From NCBI RefSeq assembly GCF_009674775.1, contig NZ_WKKE01000010.1:62001-126000 (forward strand): a DNA stretch of 64,000 bases, read 5' to 3'. Under the pieces are notes generated by a model, which was given only the letters and a program-made list of their open reading frames with translations, did no database searches and was not told the origin of the DNA. The first letter of the stretch is position 1; every line of letters begins with the position of its first letter. Both the position numbers and the translations under genes were made by a program. This document shows positions 1 through 9,140 of the stretch, in pieces. Source of the stretch: Flavobacterium sp. LC2016-23. Lineage in GTDB: Bacteria > Bacteroidota > Bacteroidia > Flavobacteriales > Flavobacteriaceae.

Positions 1-284
1 AATGCCTGTATTATGAAATTGTAAATTCCGGTTTGATTGTTGAAAAACAAAAAGCATTACCCATAATTTATAAAGATATAAAACTAGATCATGGATATCG
101 AATTGATTTACTGATCGAAAACAAAATAGTTATTGAATTAAAAACAGTTGAAGCATTTACAGATGTACATTTTGCCCAAATTTTAACCTATTTAAAGCTT
201 GGTAATTATCCGTTAGGGCTTCTTATTAATTTTGACTCAAAAATTTTAAAAAACAACATCAAAAGATTTATAAACACTTTGTGA
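1..284 (+). CDS. GxxExxY family protein, 5'-truncated by window edge
   Basis: The open frame runs in from the window edge (first full codon at 3) and ends at 284, giving about 93 C-terminal residues. The visible part starts CLYYEIVNSGLIVEKQ and carries a PD-(D/E)xK-like core (YRIDLLI, then VIELK), followed by an AQILTYLKLG segment and a GLLINF strand. This matches the C-terminal part of the Bacteroidota GxxExxY family, a nuclease-fold family of about 125 residues with no settled function. An internal TTG at 33 would give a shorter protein, but the frame is open upstream, so the real start is outside the window. Confidence 0.8.
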   Translation, partial: CLYYEIVNSGLIVEKQKALPIIYKDIKLDHGYRIDLLIENKIVIELKTVEAFTDVHFAQILTYLKLGNYPLGLLINFDSKILKNNIKRFINTL

Positions 285-323
285 AGCTCTGTGCTAACTT
301 TGTGAAACTCCGTGAAACGCCCC

Positions 324-1097
324 ATGAAGAAACTTTTTAAACTAGTACTTAACACAATACCACGCCCATTATTAATTCGTTTGAGTTACGTAGCCCGTCC
401 GATTTTGGCGCTCTCCTTAAAAGGAAATAAATACACTGATCCGATTGACGGAAAAAGTTTCAGGATGTTTTTGCCTTACGGATATGGCAAGCAGCGTCCG
501 AATGTACTTTCGCCAAGCACACTTTCATTAGAAAGACACCGTTTGCTCTGGCTGTACTTAAACGACCAGACCGATTTTTTTACGGCCCCTAAGAAAGTGC
601 TCCATTTTGCTCCGGAACAGGCTTTTTATAAAAGATTCCGCAAGCAGAAAAATCTGGATTACACCACAACCGATTTACTTTCGCCGTTGGCAGATGTAAA
701 AGCAGATATTTGCAATTTACCTTTTAAGGATAACGAATACGATGTGATTTTATGCAATCACGTATTGGAACACATTCCCGATGATACCAAAGCCATGCAG
801 GAATTGTATCGTGTGCTAAAACCGGGCGGAATGGCCATACTTCAGATTCCACAGGATTTATCGAGAGCGACTACGTTTGCTGATGATTCTATCACAGATC
901 AAAAAGAACGTGCTGCTATTTTCGGGCAATACGATCACGTTCGTGTGTACGGCCGCGATTATTTTGACAAATTAAGAAATATTGGGTTTATCGTAATCGA
1001 AGAAGATTATACCAATAAAATCGCACCCGAACTGGTAGAAAAATATTGTCTGGCAAAAGGGGAAATTATTCCACTCTGTTTTAAACCGGAAAACTAA
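324..1097 (+). CDS. class I SAM-dependent methyltransferase
   Basis: A 257-residue protein. I start it at the ATG at 324 rather than the in-frame GTG at 312, because a hydrophobic-basic N-terminus (MKKLFKLVLNTIPRPLL) begins there. The SAM fold is visible: strand VLHFAPE, acidic positions in DYTTTDL and VKADICNLPF, then DVILCNHVLEHIPDD and the YRVLKPGG signature of UbiE/COQ5-like enzymes (Methyltransf_11). The substrate is unknown. Such genes often sit near cell-surface glycan genes, but no such cluster is adjacent here. The fold is clear; the specific role is not. Confidence 0.85.
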   Translation: MKKLFKLVLNTIPRPLLIRLSYVARPILALSLKGNKYTDPIDGKSFRMFLPYGYGKQRPNVLSPSTLSLERHRLLWLYLNDQTDFFTAPKKVLHFAPEQAFYKRFRKQKNLDYTTTDLLSPLADVKADICNLPFKDNEYDVILCNHVLEHIPDDTKAMQELYRVLKPGGMAILQIPQDLSRATTFADDSITDQKERAAIFGQYDHVRVYGRDYFDKLRNIGFIVIEEDYTNKIAPELVEKYCLAKGEIIPLCFKPEN

Positions 1098-1117
1098 ACC
1101 ATCTGACTTTTATTAAA

Positions 1118-1188
1118 ACCATATAAGTCATGTACGTACATTTAAGCCTGAAGCAAAAACTTATAATTCCTTACATGACTTATATGGT
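1118..1188. repeat. 17-bp perfect inverted repeat with 37-nt loop
   Basis: The arms are ACCATATAAGTCATGTA (1118-1134) and its exact reverse complement (1172-1188). It lies between the methyltransferase and the SNF2 gene. There is no T-run after it, so it is a poor intrinsic terminator; a structured intergenic repeat or mRNA end-protecting hairpin is more likely. Confidence 0.75.
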
Positions 1189-1220
1189 AAAGAAATCCCA
1201 AATTCCAACAGAATTAAACC

Positions 1221-4130
1221 GTGACCTTGGATCTTACAAAATCATTTCAGTTTTGTTTTGACATCAGTTTTGACAAAAATCTGAATACTTATATTCCAAC
1301 AGCTTACATTGTTGAAAATACCAGTGAAATTAAGTATCTCAATAAAAAAGCAAGTCCAGATGTACTGGAGAGCTTTGGAATCGTTTTTGAAAATTTAGAT
1401 TCCAATACAAAAAAAATACTAACGGTTTGTGAAGCTTTAAAGCCTGAGTTTATTTTCAAAAAATTCAGTGTAAAAATCAAATCGGCAAAAACAATTGCTG
1501 ACCTGCAAAAAGATTCCAAAATTGATTTTGCCATTCGCCAGCATTTAAAAATAAATTTAGATTCATTTTACATCTTAATTGTACAGGAGCAATTTCCGCT
1601 ATCGCTTAATATGGGAGCTGAAAAGGATTTTTATCGCTCGAGAGTTGCTGTAAATCCGCTTTGTTTTGAACCCATAATTCAGTTTGACAAACACGCTGAA
1701 GGAATTACCTATACGTTATCTTTAAAAGAAAACGAAACCACTTTTTTACCACTAAACAGCAGTATCTATATATTGCTGGATGAGCCGGGCTGGTTAATTG
1801 TCGATAAAAAATTAGGACAGTTAAAAGAGCTTAACACTAAAAAACTTTCCCCTTTCCTAAAGAAGGAATCCATCGAGATACCTTCAAAATTAGTGGATGA
1901 TTATTTTAAAAATTTTATTCCTCAAATAGCAAAAAAAATAGATATCGAAGCCAATGGTTTCGATATCGAACATCGTGATCAAATCGTTTCCTGCTCGATT
2001 CAGCCTGTTTATGATTTTTTCAAAAACTGTTATTACCTCAACCTTTATTTTGATTATAATGGCTATTTGTTTGATGCCGGCAAAACAAAGAAAACACATT
2101 CGTTTGTTGATTTCAGTATTGCCAATGAACCGAAAATAATTCAGTTCAAACGCAGTCCTGATGAAGTTTTATATACAGACAAATTACTTGAAATTGGTTT
2201 AGTAAAAATCAAAAATGAGTTATTTGGATTGAATTTGGATTTGGAAAATCCGGATCCGTACCTTAATATCCAATTCGTTATTAACCACAAAGAAGAGCTG
2301 GAAAATTTAGGGTTTACCATCCGGAATTTAAAACTGGAAAGTAGAGAAATCACTACACAAAATCACACTATTTCAGCTTCAAAAGAGGAGACAAAAGAAG
2401 ATTGGTTTGACATTAAAATAATCATTACCATTGGCACTTTTACGATCAGCTTCAGTGAAATTATTCCCAATATAAAAAGCAGGGAAAGGCTCTTTTTACT
2501 GCCTGACGGAAGCTATTTCCTCATTCCTTTGGAATGGCTCAGCAAATATAGTTCCCTGGCCAAACTGGCCAAAACAGAGGATGGAAATCTTCTTTTGCGC
2601 AAAAGTAATTTTACTGCTTTGGATATGATTCCGGAAATCAAGAACGATGTAATTCACGAAGCAGAATACACCGCTTCTGATTTGCTAAAAGCAACTTTGA
2701 GACCTTATCAAATTGAAGGCGTAAAATGGCTTTTAGGTCATTTTAACTCGAATTTAGGCGCTTGTCTGGCTGATGATATGGGACTTGGAAAAACATTACA
2801 GACTTTAGCCGTACTGGTTGCCGTGCAGGAACAGTTAGGATTTACTACTAAAACCACGAATTTTGATTTGTTTCAAAACGAAACTGTTATTGAGAGAGAA
2901 CCTTTGAAAGCCCTGATTGTCCTGCCTTCATCACTGGTTTTTAACTGGTATAATGAAGCTTTGAAATTTACACCGCATTTTTCAAAAATGCAGTATGTGG
3001 GTAACGACAGAAAATTATTAGTGAGCAGATTAGAAACTTCAGATTTAATTTTCACCAGTTACAATATTGTGCATCGTGACATTTCAATTTTAGAAAAATA
3101 CAATTTCCGTTATTTAATTCTGGATGAAAGCCAATACATTAAAAATAAAAATTCCAAAATTTTCAAAGCCATAACTAAAATAAATACGGCTCATAAAATG
3201 GCGCTGAGTGGCACGCCTATCGAAAACTCACTGGACGATTTATGGTCGCAGATGCAATTTATAAACCCAGACATTCTGGGTACTTATGCTTTTTTTGCAG
3301 AAAATTTTAAAACTCCGATTGAGAAAAAGCAGGACGAGAATAGTCTGTCTGAGTTAAAAAACCTGATTCAGCCTTATATTTTAAGAAGAACCAAAGAACA
3401 GGTTTTAAAAGACTTACCCGAACTGTCAGAACAGGTTTATTATTGTGATATGGACCCTGAACAGGAAAAATTATATGAAGAAGAAAAATCAAAAGCCCGG
3501 AATTTTTTACTGAAAACAGATGGATCCGGTGCTGATAAAATCAGCATTATCAATACGCTGATGAAGTTAAGGCAGCTGAGCAATCATCCCAAAATGGTCG
3601 ATCAGGATTCCGAAATTGATTCGGGAAAATATCTTGCAGTTACCAATTATCTGGAAACTTTAGTACAAGAGAGGCAAAAAACGATCATTTTCAGTTCATT
3701 TGTAACCAATCTGACTTTTTACACGAATTGGTGCAAAGAAAATAAGATCGGATTTTGTGAAATTACAGGCGTAACTCCTGCGAGTGAAAGAGAACGTCAG
3801 GTAAATCTGTTTCAGGAAAAAGAAGATCGTTTATTATTTTTTATATCGCTCAAAGCAGGTGGTGTCGGACTGAACATCACCAAAGCTTCTTATGTTTTGT
3901 TCTTAGATCCCTGGTGGAATCCTTTTGCTGAAAAACAAGGAGTTGGAAGAGCACATCGAATTGGACAATTAAATAAAGTAAATGTGGTTCGGTTTATTTC
4001 GAAAAACACAGTCGAAGAAAAAATAATAAAACTGCAGGAAAACAAAAAGCTGTTATCCGATTCCCTTTTGGAAGAAAGCTATATTAATGATGAAATCGAA
4101 GCTAATCTGGAATACATTCTGGGTTCTTAA
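1221..4130 (+). CDS. SNF2/DEAD-box family helicase-like ATPase
   Basis: A 969-residue protein. A stop codon at 1215-1217 makes the GTG at 1221 the earliest start; TTG at 1227 is an alternative. The N-terminal half (to about residue 480) has no motif I recognise. The C-terminal half is a complete Swi2/Snf2 motor: motif I DDMGLGKT (K524), motif II DESQ (635-638), motif III SGTPIENS (663-670), and the helicase C-terminal motifs SLKAGGVGLNIT, DPWWNP (896-901) and GRAHRIGQ (909-916). These proteins translocate on duplex DNA. Bacterial members are implicated in transcription-complex recycling or in defence, but no restriction or methylase partner lies nearby. It appears to be a single-gene unit. 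Confidence 0.93.
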   Translation: MTLDLTKSFQFCFDISFDKNLNTYIPTAYIVENTSEIKYLNKKASPDVLESFGIVFENLDSNTKKILTVCEALKPEFIFKKFSVKIKSAKTIADLQKDSKIDFAIRQHLKINLDSFYILIVQEQFPLSLNMGAEKDFYRSRVAVNPLCFEPIIQFDKHAEGITYTLSLKENETTFLPLNSSIYILLDEPGWLIVDKKLGQLKELNTKKLSPFLKKESIEIPSKLVDDYFKNFIPQIAKKIDIEANGFDIEHRDQIVSCSIQPVYDFFKNCYYLNLYFDYNGYLFDAGKTKKTHSFVDFSIANEPKIIQFKRSPDEVLYTDKLLEIGLVKIKNELFGLNLDLENPDPYLNIQFVINHKEELENLGFTIRNLKLESREITTQNHTISASKEETKEDWFDIKIIITIGTFTISFSEIIPNIKSRERLFLLPDGSYFLIPLEWLSKYSSLAKLAKTEDGNLLLRKSNFTALDMIPEIKNDVIHEAEYTASDLLKATLRPYQIEGVKWLLGHFNSNLGACLADDMGLGKTLQTLAVLVAVQEQLGFTTKTTNFDLFQNETVIEREPLKALIVLPSSLVFNWYNEALKFTPHFSKMQYVGNDRKLLVSRLETSDLIFTSYNIVHRDISILEKYNFRYLILDESQYIKNKNSKIFKAITKINTAHKMALSGTPIENSLDDLWSQMQFINPDILGTYAFFAENFKTPIEKKQDENSLSELKNLIQPYILRRTKEQVLKDLPELSEQVYYCDMDPEQEKLYEEEKSKARNFLLKTDGSGADKISIINTLMKLRQLSNHPKMVDQDSEIDSGKYLAVTNYLETLVQERQKTIIFSSFVTNLTFYTNWCKENKIGFCEITGVTPASERERQVNLFQEKEDRLLFFISLKAGGVGLNITKASYVLFLDPWWNPFAEKQGVGRAHRIGQLNKVNVVRFISKNTVEEKIIKLQENKKLLSDSLLEESYINDEIEANLEYILGS

Positions 4131-4197
4131 TAAATTGCAGCTCACCTCTCATTACATGGCATAAATTCTTATATTTACAATCTTACAACCTAATAAG

Positions 4198-5457
4198 ATG
4201 TCAAAATTTTTGTTTCGGAACCTGCTTTTGTTTTTCATTTTTGCTTCGGTGACTGCACAGGAAGTACAAAACGAAGTTCCGCCTCCTTATAATATTAAAA
4301 CGGTTTCGTTTGTTCAGAATGGCGGAAATGTTGTTCCTATATTTGAATTAGGTTCCACTTTTGAATTACAATTTGATGATTTATTTGGCAGTGAAGCCAA
4401 TTATTATTTTGATATTACACATTGCGATTACAACTGGAAACCAACCGATATTCCGAAAACAGATTATATCCGTGGGTTTGATAACCAAAGAATTACCGAC
4501 TATTCCAATTCCTTTAATACCCTTCAGATTTATTCACATTACAGACTTGCTTTCCCTAACCAGTTTACAAGTCAGCTGAGAATTTCAGGCAATTACATGT
4601 TGAAAATTCTAAATGAAGATAGAGAAGTGGTTTTTTCGAGAAAATTTATTTTATATGAAGAACATTCGACCGTAACCGCCCAGGTAAAAAGAACAAGAAA
4701 CCTCAGCAATATCGACTACAAACAAAATCTTGATTTTTCGATAGTCTCCAATGACATTGTTTTTCAGACACCTATACAAAATGTAAAAGTGCTTTTGCTG
4801 CAAAATGGTGATTTTAACACAAGCATTAAAAACATTGTACCACAGTACACAATTGGCAATCAATTGGTTTACAAGTATGATAAAGAAACACAGTTCTGGG
4901 CGGGAAATGAGTTCCTATACTTTGAGAATAAAGACATCCGGTCAGCAAGCAATAATGTTGGGAAGGTAGGTTCTAACAGTGATATTTACAATTCGTATTT
5001 GTATACCAATCAGGCAAGAGCCAATCAGATTTATACGCTGAATCAGGATGTAAACGGAAATTTTGTGGTTAAAAACATAAACGGTTCCAATAACCAGATT
5101 GAAGCTGATTATGCCTGGGTCTATTTTACGCTTTCTGCCCCTGCGTTCCGATTAAATAAAGACATTTACATAACAGGGATGTTTAACAATTACAGCTTAA
5201 CTCCGGAATACAAAATGGATTACAATGCCGATAAAGGGGTGTATGAAAAAGCGGTAATGATCAAACAGGGGTTTACCAATTTCGAATATCAGATTGCCGA
5301 TAAAAAAGGAGTCATTGATTACGAAAATGCGATTGACGGAAACTTCTACCAGACCGAAAACGACTACATCATATTGGTTTATTACAAACAAAGTTCGGAT
5401 CGTTATGAAAGAGTTATTGGAAAAGGAACCGCTAACTCCGTCAATATCACGAACTAA
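4198..5457 (+). CDS. type IX secretion system plug protein (DUF5103)
   Basis: A 419-residue protein with a Sec signal peptide (MSKFLFRNLLLFFIFASVTAQ, cleavage after TAQ). The region after it (PPPYNIKTVSFVQNGGNVVPIF, then FDITHCDYNWKPTD) and the C-terminal NYSLTPEYKMDYNADKGVYE stretch match the DUF5103 family. In F. johnsoniae a protein of this family was seen plugging the periplasmic face of the SprA translocon when PorV is absent. It therefore probably acts in the periplasm as a T9SS gate. It stands alone, without other T9SS genes. The T9SS cargo gene at 41.5 kb fits with the host having this pathway. Confidence 0.85.
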   Translation: MSKFLFRNLLLFFIFASVTAQEVQNEVPPPYNIKTVSFVQNGGNVVPIFELGSTFELQFDDLFGSEANYYFDITHCDYNWKPTDIPKTDYIRGFDNQRITDYSNSFNTLQIYSHYRLAFPNQFTSQLRISGNYMLKILNEDREVVFSRKFILYEEHSTVTAQVKRTRNLSNIDYKQNLDFSIVSNDIVFQTPIQNVKVLLLQNGDFNTSIKNIVPQYTIGNQLVYKYDKETQFWAGNEFLYFENKDIRSASNNVGKVGSNSDIYNSYLYTNQARANQIYTLNQDVNGNFVVKNINGSNNQIEADYAWVYFTLSAPAFRLNKDIYITGMFNNYSLTPEYKMDYNADKGVYEKAVMIKQGFTNFEYQIADKKGVIDYENAIDGNFYQTENDYIILVYYKQSSDRYERVIGKGTANSVNITN

Positions 5458-5497
5458 AAACATTGTTAAAGGATTTCGGTCAAAGGATTTTTTTTCG

Positions 5498-5505
5498 TAA
5501 GTTTG
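5498..5505 (+). promoter_or_regulatory. candidate -7 element (TAAGTTTG) for apaG
   Basis: This is an exact match to the flavobacterial TAnnTTTG consensus, 33 nt upstream of the apaG ATG. No good TTG is found at the -33 distance. Confidence 0.5.
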
Positions 5506-5538
5506 CAACTATAACGCACACATATATACTACTTTAGT

Positions 5539-5925
5539 ATGGTTTCTCAGATAACACGAGGCATAAAAATATCTGTTTTAACTAGTTTTGAAGGTACTTA
5601 CTTCAAAAACTACAAGATTCATTTTGCCTTTAGTTACGTTATAACAATCGAAAATCACAGTAAAGATTCTGTTCAGCTGACCTCTCGTCACTGGGAAATT
5701 TTCGATTCCCTAAATGACATTGAAGTTGTTGACGGTGAAGGTGTTATTGGCAAAAAACCAGTTTTGAAACCTGGCGAAAACCACACTTATAGTTCCGGCT
5801 GTTTATTATCTTCTCCTTATGGGGCTATGAAAGGCTATTTTAACATGATTAATTTCACGACTACAAAAACATTCAAAGTCATCGTTCCTACCTTCAGAAT
5901 GTGTGCTCCGTTTGCTTTAAATTAA
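5539..5925 (+). CDS. apaG: ApaG (Co2+/Mg2+ efflux-associated, DUF525)
   Basis: A 128-residue single-domain protein, the usual size for ApaG. Characteristic blocks are visible: YVITIENHSKDSVQLTSRHW, then GEGVIGKKPVLKPGE, then the C-terminal YSSGCLLSSPYGAMKGYF. The family has a fibronectin-III-like fold. It is linked genetically to cobalt resistance and Ap4A metabolism in enterobacteria, but its molecular activity is unsettled. It has its own candidate promoter and lies 5' of pruA, which also has one, so the two are probably separate units. Confidence 0.93.
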   Translation: MVSQITRGIKISVLTSFEGTYFKNYKIHFAFSYVITIENHSKDSVQLTSRHWEIFDSLNDIEVVDGEGVIGKKPVLKPGENHTYSSGCLLSSPYGAMKGYFNMINFTTTKTFKVIVPTFRMCAPFALN

Positions 5926-5996
5926 ATCTTAGTTAAAACTATATTCCTTATAGTTATCTTATTCATAAAACTATCAAATTATTAATTTATCCTTTG

Positions 5997-6004
5997 TACT
6001 TTTG
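5997..6004 (+). promoter_or_regulatory. candidate -7 element (TACTTTTG) for pruA
   Basis: Exact TAnnTTTG match 75 nt before the pruA ATG. A TTA at 5979-5981 is too close (15-nt spacer) to be a convincing -33 box. Confidence 0.5.
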
Positions 6005-6078
6005 TGCAGCGTTAGAGTATTCGTAACAAATCAAATCTTCTAACCGTTAAATTGTCTAATTATCTAATTTTAAATAAC

Positions 6079-7704
6079 ATGCTAAAAGGATTCTTTCATG
6101 TACCAAAAGCGGTAAACGAGCCTGTAAAAGGATACGCACCCAATTCACCGGAAAAAGCAGCTGTTCAGGCAGCTTATACTGCAATGTGGAACTCTAAAAT
6201 TGATGTTCCTCTCTATATCGGCAGTGAAGAGATTAAAACTGGAAATACGAAAACAATCACAGCTCCTCACGATCATAAACATATCGTAGGAACGTATCAT
6301 TTAGCTGAAAAACAACATATCGAAAAAGCTATAGCTAATGCTCTTGAATCTAAAAAAGCATGGGCAGACATGGCATGGGAACAACGTGCTGCTATCTTTT
6401 TAAAAGCAGCAGAACTTATTGCAGGTCCGTACAGAGCCCGCATTAATGCAGCGACTATGATCGGTCAGTCTAAAAATATTCATCAGGCAGAAATTGATGC
6501 CTCTTGCGAATTGATCGACTTTTTACGTTACAACGTAGAATTTATGACACAAATTTACAACGATCAGCCAAAATCAGATTCTACGGTTTGGAATCGTTTA
6601 GAATACAGACCTCTTGAAGGTTTTGTTTACGCCATTACTCCTTTTAACTTTACGGCAATTGCTGCAAACCTTCCTGCCAGTGCAGCTATGATGGGTAACG
6701 TGGTAATCTGGAAACCAAGTGACAGCCAGGTATTTTCTACAAAAATTATTATCGAGGTTTTCAAAGAAGCAGGTGTTCCTGATGGCGTTATCAACGTTGT
6801 TTTTGGTGATGCTTTAATGATTACCGATACTGTTTTGGCAAGTCGTGATTTTGCAGGAATTCACTTTACAGGTTCTACTCATGTATTTAAAGATATCTGG
6901 GCTAAAATTGGCGCCAACATTCACCACTACAAAACATACCCAAGAATTGTTGGGGAAACTGGCGGTAAAGATTTCATCATTGCACACCCAAGCGCTAACG
7001 TTAAACAAGTAGCTACCGGAATTACCCGTGGTGCATTTGAATATCAGGGGCAAAAATGTTCTGCAGCTTCAAGAGCTTATATTCCGCAAAGTTTATGGCC
7101 AGCTGTTAAAGAAAAACTAATTGCCGATGTAAAATCTTTTAAAATGGGTTCTCCGGAAGATTTCGGAAACTTTATTACCGCAGTAATTCACGAAGGTTCT
7201 TTTGATAAATTGGCCAGTTATATTGATCAGGCTAAAAAAGATGCTGATGCTGAAATTATTGTTGGAGGAAATTACGATAAATCTGTAGGTTACTTTATTG
7301 AACCAACCGTTATTGTAACTACAAATCCTAAATACACTACAATGGAAACCGAATTATTCGGACCTGTAATTACCATTTATGTATACGAAGATGCGAAATG
7401 GGAAGAAACTTTAGAACTGGTTGATACGACTTCAGAGTATGCTTTAACCGGAGCAGTATTTAGCCAGGATCGTTATGCTATTGAAGTAGCAACGACCAAA
7501 TTACAAAACGCTGCAGGTAACTTCTACATTAATGATAAACCAACAGGAGCTGTTGTAGGAATGCAGCCTTTTGGCGGGGCAAGAGCCTCAGGAACTAACG
7601 ACAAAGCAGGTTCTGCATTGAACTTATTGCGTTGGGCTTCTCCAAGAACAATCAAAGAAACATTTGTAACACCGGAAGATTACAGATACCCGTTTTTAGG
7701 ATAA
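6079..7704 (+). CDS. pruA: L-glutamate gamma-semialdehyde dehydrogenase (1-pyrroline-5-carboxylate dehydrogenase)
   Basis: A 541-residue aldehyde dehydrogenase. I use ATG 6079 (MLKGFFHVPKAVNEPVKGYA), the family's normal N-terminus, rather than TTG 6052. The enzyme oxidises glutamate semialdehyde/P5C to glutamate with NAD, the second step of proline catabolism. Visible motifs are the substrate/cofactor segment AITPFNFTAIAANLP, FTGSTHVFK, the general-base motif VGETGGKDF (E about 293), the catalytic cysteine in GQKCSAASR (about 327), and the C-terminal GAVVGMQPFGGARASGTNDKAG. It is a monofunctional PruA with no proline dehydrogenase domain, and no putA/prodh gene is nearby. It is followed by a strong terminator, so it is likely monocistronic. 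Confidence 0.96.
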   Translation: MLKGFFHVPKAVNEPVKGYAPNSPEKAAVQAAYTAMWNSKIDVPLYIGSEEIKTGNTKTITAPHDHKHIVGTYHLAEKQHIEKAIANALESKKAWADMAWEQRAAIFLKAAELIAGPYRARINAATMIGQSKNIHQAEIDASCELIDFLRYNVEFMTQIYNDQPKSDSTVWNRLEYRPLEGFVYAITPFNFTAIAANLPASAAMMGNVVIWKPSDSQVFSTKIIIEVFKEAGVPDGVINVVFGDALMITDTVLASRDFAGIHFTGSTHVFKDIWAKIGANIHHYKTYPRIVGETGGKDFIIAHPSANVKQVATGITRGAFEYQGQKCSAASRAYIPQSLWPAVKEKLIADVKSFKMGSPEDFGNFITAVIHEGSFDKLASYIDQAKKDADAEIIVGGNYDKSVGYFIEPTVIVTTNPKYTTMETELFGPVITIYVYEDAKWEETLELVDTTSEYALTGAVFSQDRYAIEVATTKLQNAAGNFYINDKPTGAVVGMQPFGGARASGTNDKAGSALNLLRWASPRTIKETFVTPEDYRYPFLG

Positions 7705-7731
7705 TATTCGAAAAAAACACTAATAAATACA

Positions 7732-7774
7732 CCCCCGTAAGTTTCAATCATTTTGAAATTTGCGGGGTTTTTTG
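7732..7774 (+). terminator. intrinsic terminator of pruA
   Basis: Stem CCCCGTAAGTTTCA / TGAAATTTGCGGGG (about 14 bp with one mismatch), short loop, then a T-rich tail from 7767. Confidence 0.9.
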
Positions 7775-7925
7775 TTTAAAATTATTTTCTTACTTGCTTT
7801 TCAACTTCGATATAAAAGTAATCTTTTTCTTATTTTATTAAATATTAATCATTTATAATAGAAAAAAAAACCTTATTTTATTATTTTAAAAACTTTTACA
7901 GACATATTCAAAAGATTACTAAGGA

Positions 7926-7933
7926 TAATTTTG
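7926..7933 (+). promoter_or_regulatory. candidate -7 element (TAATTTTG)
   Basis: Exact TAnnTTTG match 70 nt upstream of the orphan gene at 8004. The rest of 7775-8003 is AT-rich and shows no other feature. Confidence 0.4.
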
Positions 7934-8003
7934 TCCCTGATTCTAAAACTAAACATCTGTGCAGGATTATACAATATTTAGAAACAGAAATTAATTTTAA
8001 TAA

Positions 8004-8747
8004 ATGAGTATGAATATGAGAAATTTAGAAAAAGCACCCGAAGTAATTCAGAAATCAAAGTGTATCAACCACATCATTGATTACAAGTGGAATGAAAAAA
8101 TCATGTCCGGATTATTGGATCCGTTGGAAGGAAATGAAGAACTCGACCAAATACTAAACAGGATTGGTCACAAAGCCGCAATAGGGCTGACTGCCTCATT
8201 ACTCGAATGGATTTACTGGTATTTTAAAGAATACACCACAATGTCTGATGACATACGCCACCGTATTGAAACATTATGGTATTCTGTTGAAAACCCTGAA
8301 AACAGCAAACCCCTTCTGTTTGATGCAGAATTAGACATTCCTGCTTCCGGTTTTATAAACGGCCCGATATGGATTGCGCTTATGAATGTCAGGATGATTG
8401 ATGTATTGTACAAAAAAGGATCCTTTATGCTTCAGAGCGAATTGGCAGGATTGGTACTTTTAGTACGACATGTAACGCCGAAAAAAAAGAAATTTGACAA
8501 ATGGTTTGAAGGCATAATTTCTAAACTTATCATTCAATTTCCAAACCAAAATACAGAAATTACATTTTCTGAAGATGCAGTTTATGACTCGTCCGGTGAA
8601 GCACTCATTTGTCGTGAATTTTTCTTCGATTCCATGTTTGACTACTGTAATGAGACAACAAAATCAGCCTTAAATGATTTTATTTTAAATATAGATTACG
8701 AAAGAAATCCATTTTGCAACAAAAAGAAAAAGTTTGTAAATGGGTAA
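8004..8747 (+). CDS. hypothetical cytoplasmic protein, no recognised family
   Basis: A 247-residue protein with no signal peptide, no transmembrane segment and no motif I recognise. It is mainly helical by composition, with aromatic-rich segments (LLEWIYWYFKEY) and a conserved-looking LDIPASGFINGPIWIALMN stretch. The C-terminus is lysine-rich (NKKKKFVNG). It starts at an ATG with a second in-frame ATG at 8010, so the exact start is uncertain. It is flanked by its own candidate promoter and two strong hairpin terminators, so it is monocistronic. It opens the accessory segment that carries the cytolysin-like gene, but nothing in the sequence ties it functionally to that pair. Confidence 0.75.
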   Translation: MSMNMRNLEKAPEVIQKSKCINHIIDYKWNEKIMSGLLDPLEGNEELDQILNRIGHKAAIGLTASLLEWIYWYFKEYTTMSDDIRHRIETLWYSVENPENSKPLLFDAELDIPASGFINGPIWIALMNVRMIDVLYKKGSFMLQSELAGLVLLVRHVTPKKKKFDKWFEGIISKLIIQFPNQNTEITFSEDAVYDSSGEALICREFFFDSMFDYCNETTKSALNDFILNIDYERNPFCNKKKKFVNG

Positions 8748-8815
8748 ATTCTACATTGAAAATCCAATGCGGAATATTCTTTAGATGAAAATTAAAGCAG
8801 ATTAAACAAATTGTC

Positions 8816-8857
8816 ATAATCAGGCGATTTTTAAACTTCTAATCCTGATTATTTTTT
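8816..8857 (+). terminator. intrinsic terminator after the 8004 gene
   Basis: Perfect 9-bp arms ATAATCAGG / CCTGATTAT with a 19-nt loop, followed by a T6 run. Confidence 0.75.
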
Positions 8858-8966
8858 AGACTTTTGAATGGAAATAATGAACTTGAAAATGCCGTAATAA
8901 AAGTTAAAGACAAAGCTTCTAAGAGACAACGCTTTTTCTAAGCAGAGAAATACTAACATTGGAAAA

Positions 8967-9012
8967 AATAACCCGGAAAGAATTAATAAGTTTTCCGGGT
9001 TATTTGCTTTTT
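8967..9012 (+). terminator. second intrinsic terminator
   Basis: Perfect 13-bp stem AATAACCCGGAAA / TTTCCGGGTTATT (8967-8979 and 8992-9004), followed by a T-rich tail. Confidence 0.85.
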
Positions 9013-9140
9013 AAAAAATCATGCCGAATTACCTGTAATAAATCAAATTTTAGCTTTTGTCTTATCTTAATACTTTAATGTCTTTTTGGGTCTATCAAAT
9101 ACAACTAAAAGCTATTTCTTCGCAAGAAAAATCAAACAAA

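Larger units (their letters stand above)
8748..9140. other. intergenic region with two terminators and cytolysin-operon leader
   Basis: This 393-bp gap holds two terminator hairpins (8816-8857 and 8967-9012) and then an AT-rich leader before the lipoprotein ATG. A near-consensus -7 (TAGCTTTTG, one base too long) lies near 9050. An in-frame TTG at 9057 extends the lipoprotein frame, but the added residues do not look like a signal peptide. I see no gene here. Confidence 0.6.

Noticed and set aside
5197..5508. 103-residue minus-strand frame over the end of the T9SS plug gene and the apaG promoter
   Set aside because: No supporting motif, overlaps a clear coding gene and a promoter.
6052..6078. 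TTG start for pruA, nine residues upstream
   Set aside because: The family's normal N-terminus begins at the ATG at 6079; the extra residues come from the AT-rich leader.
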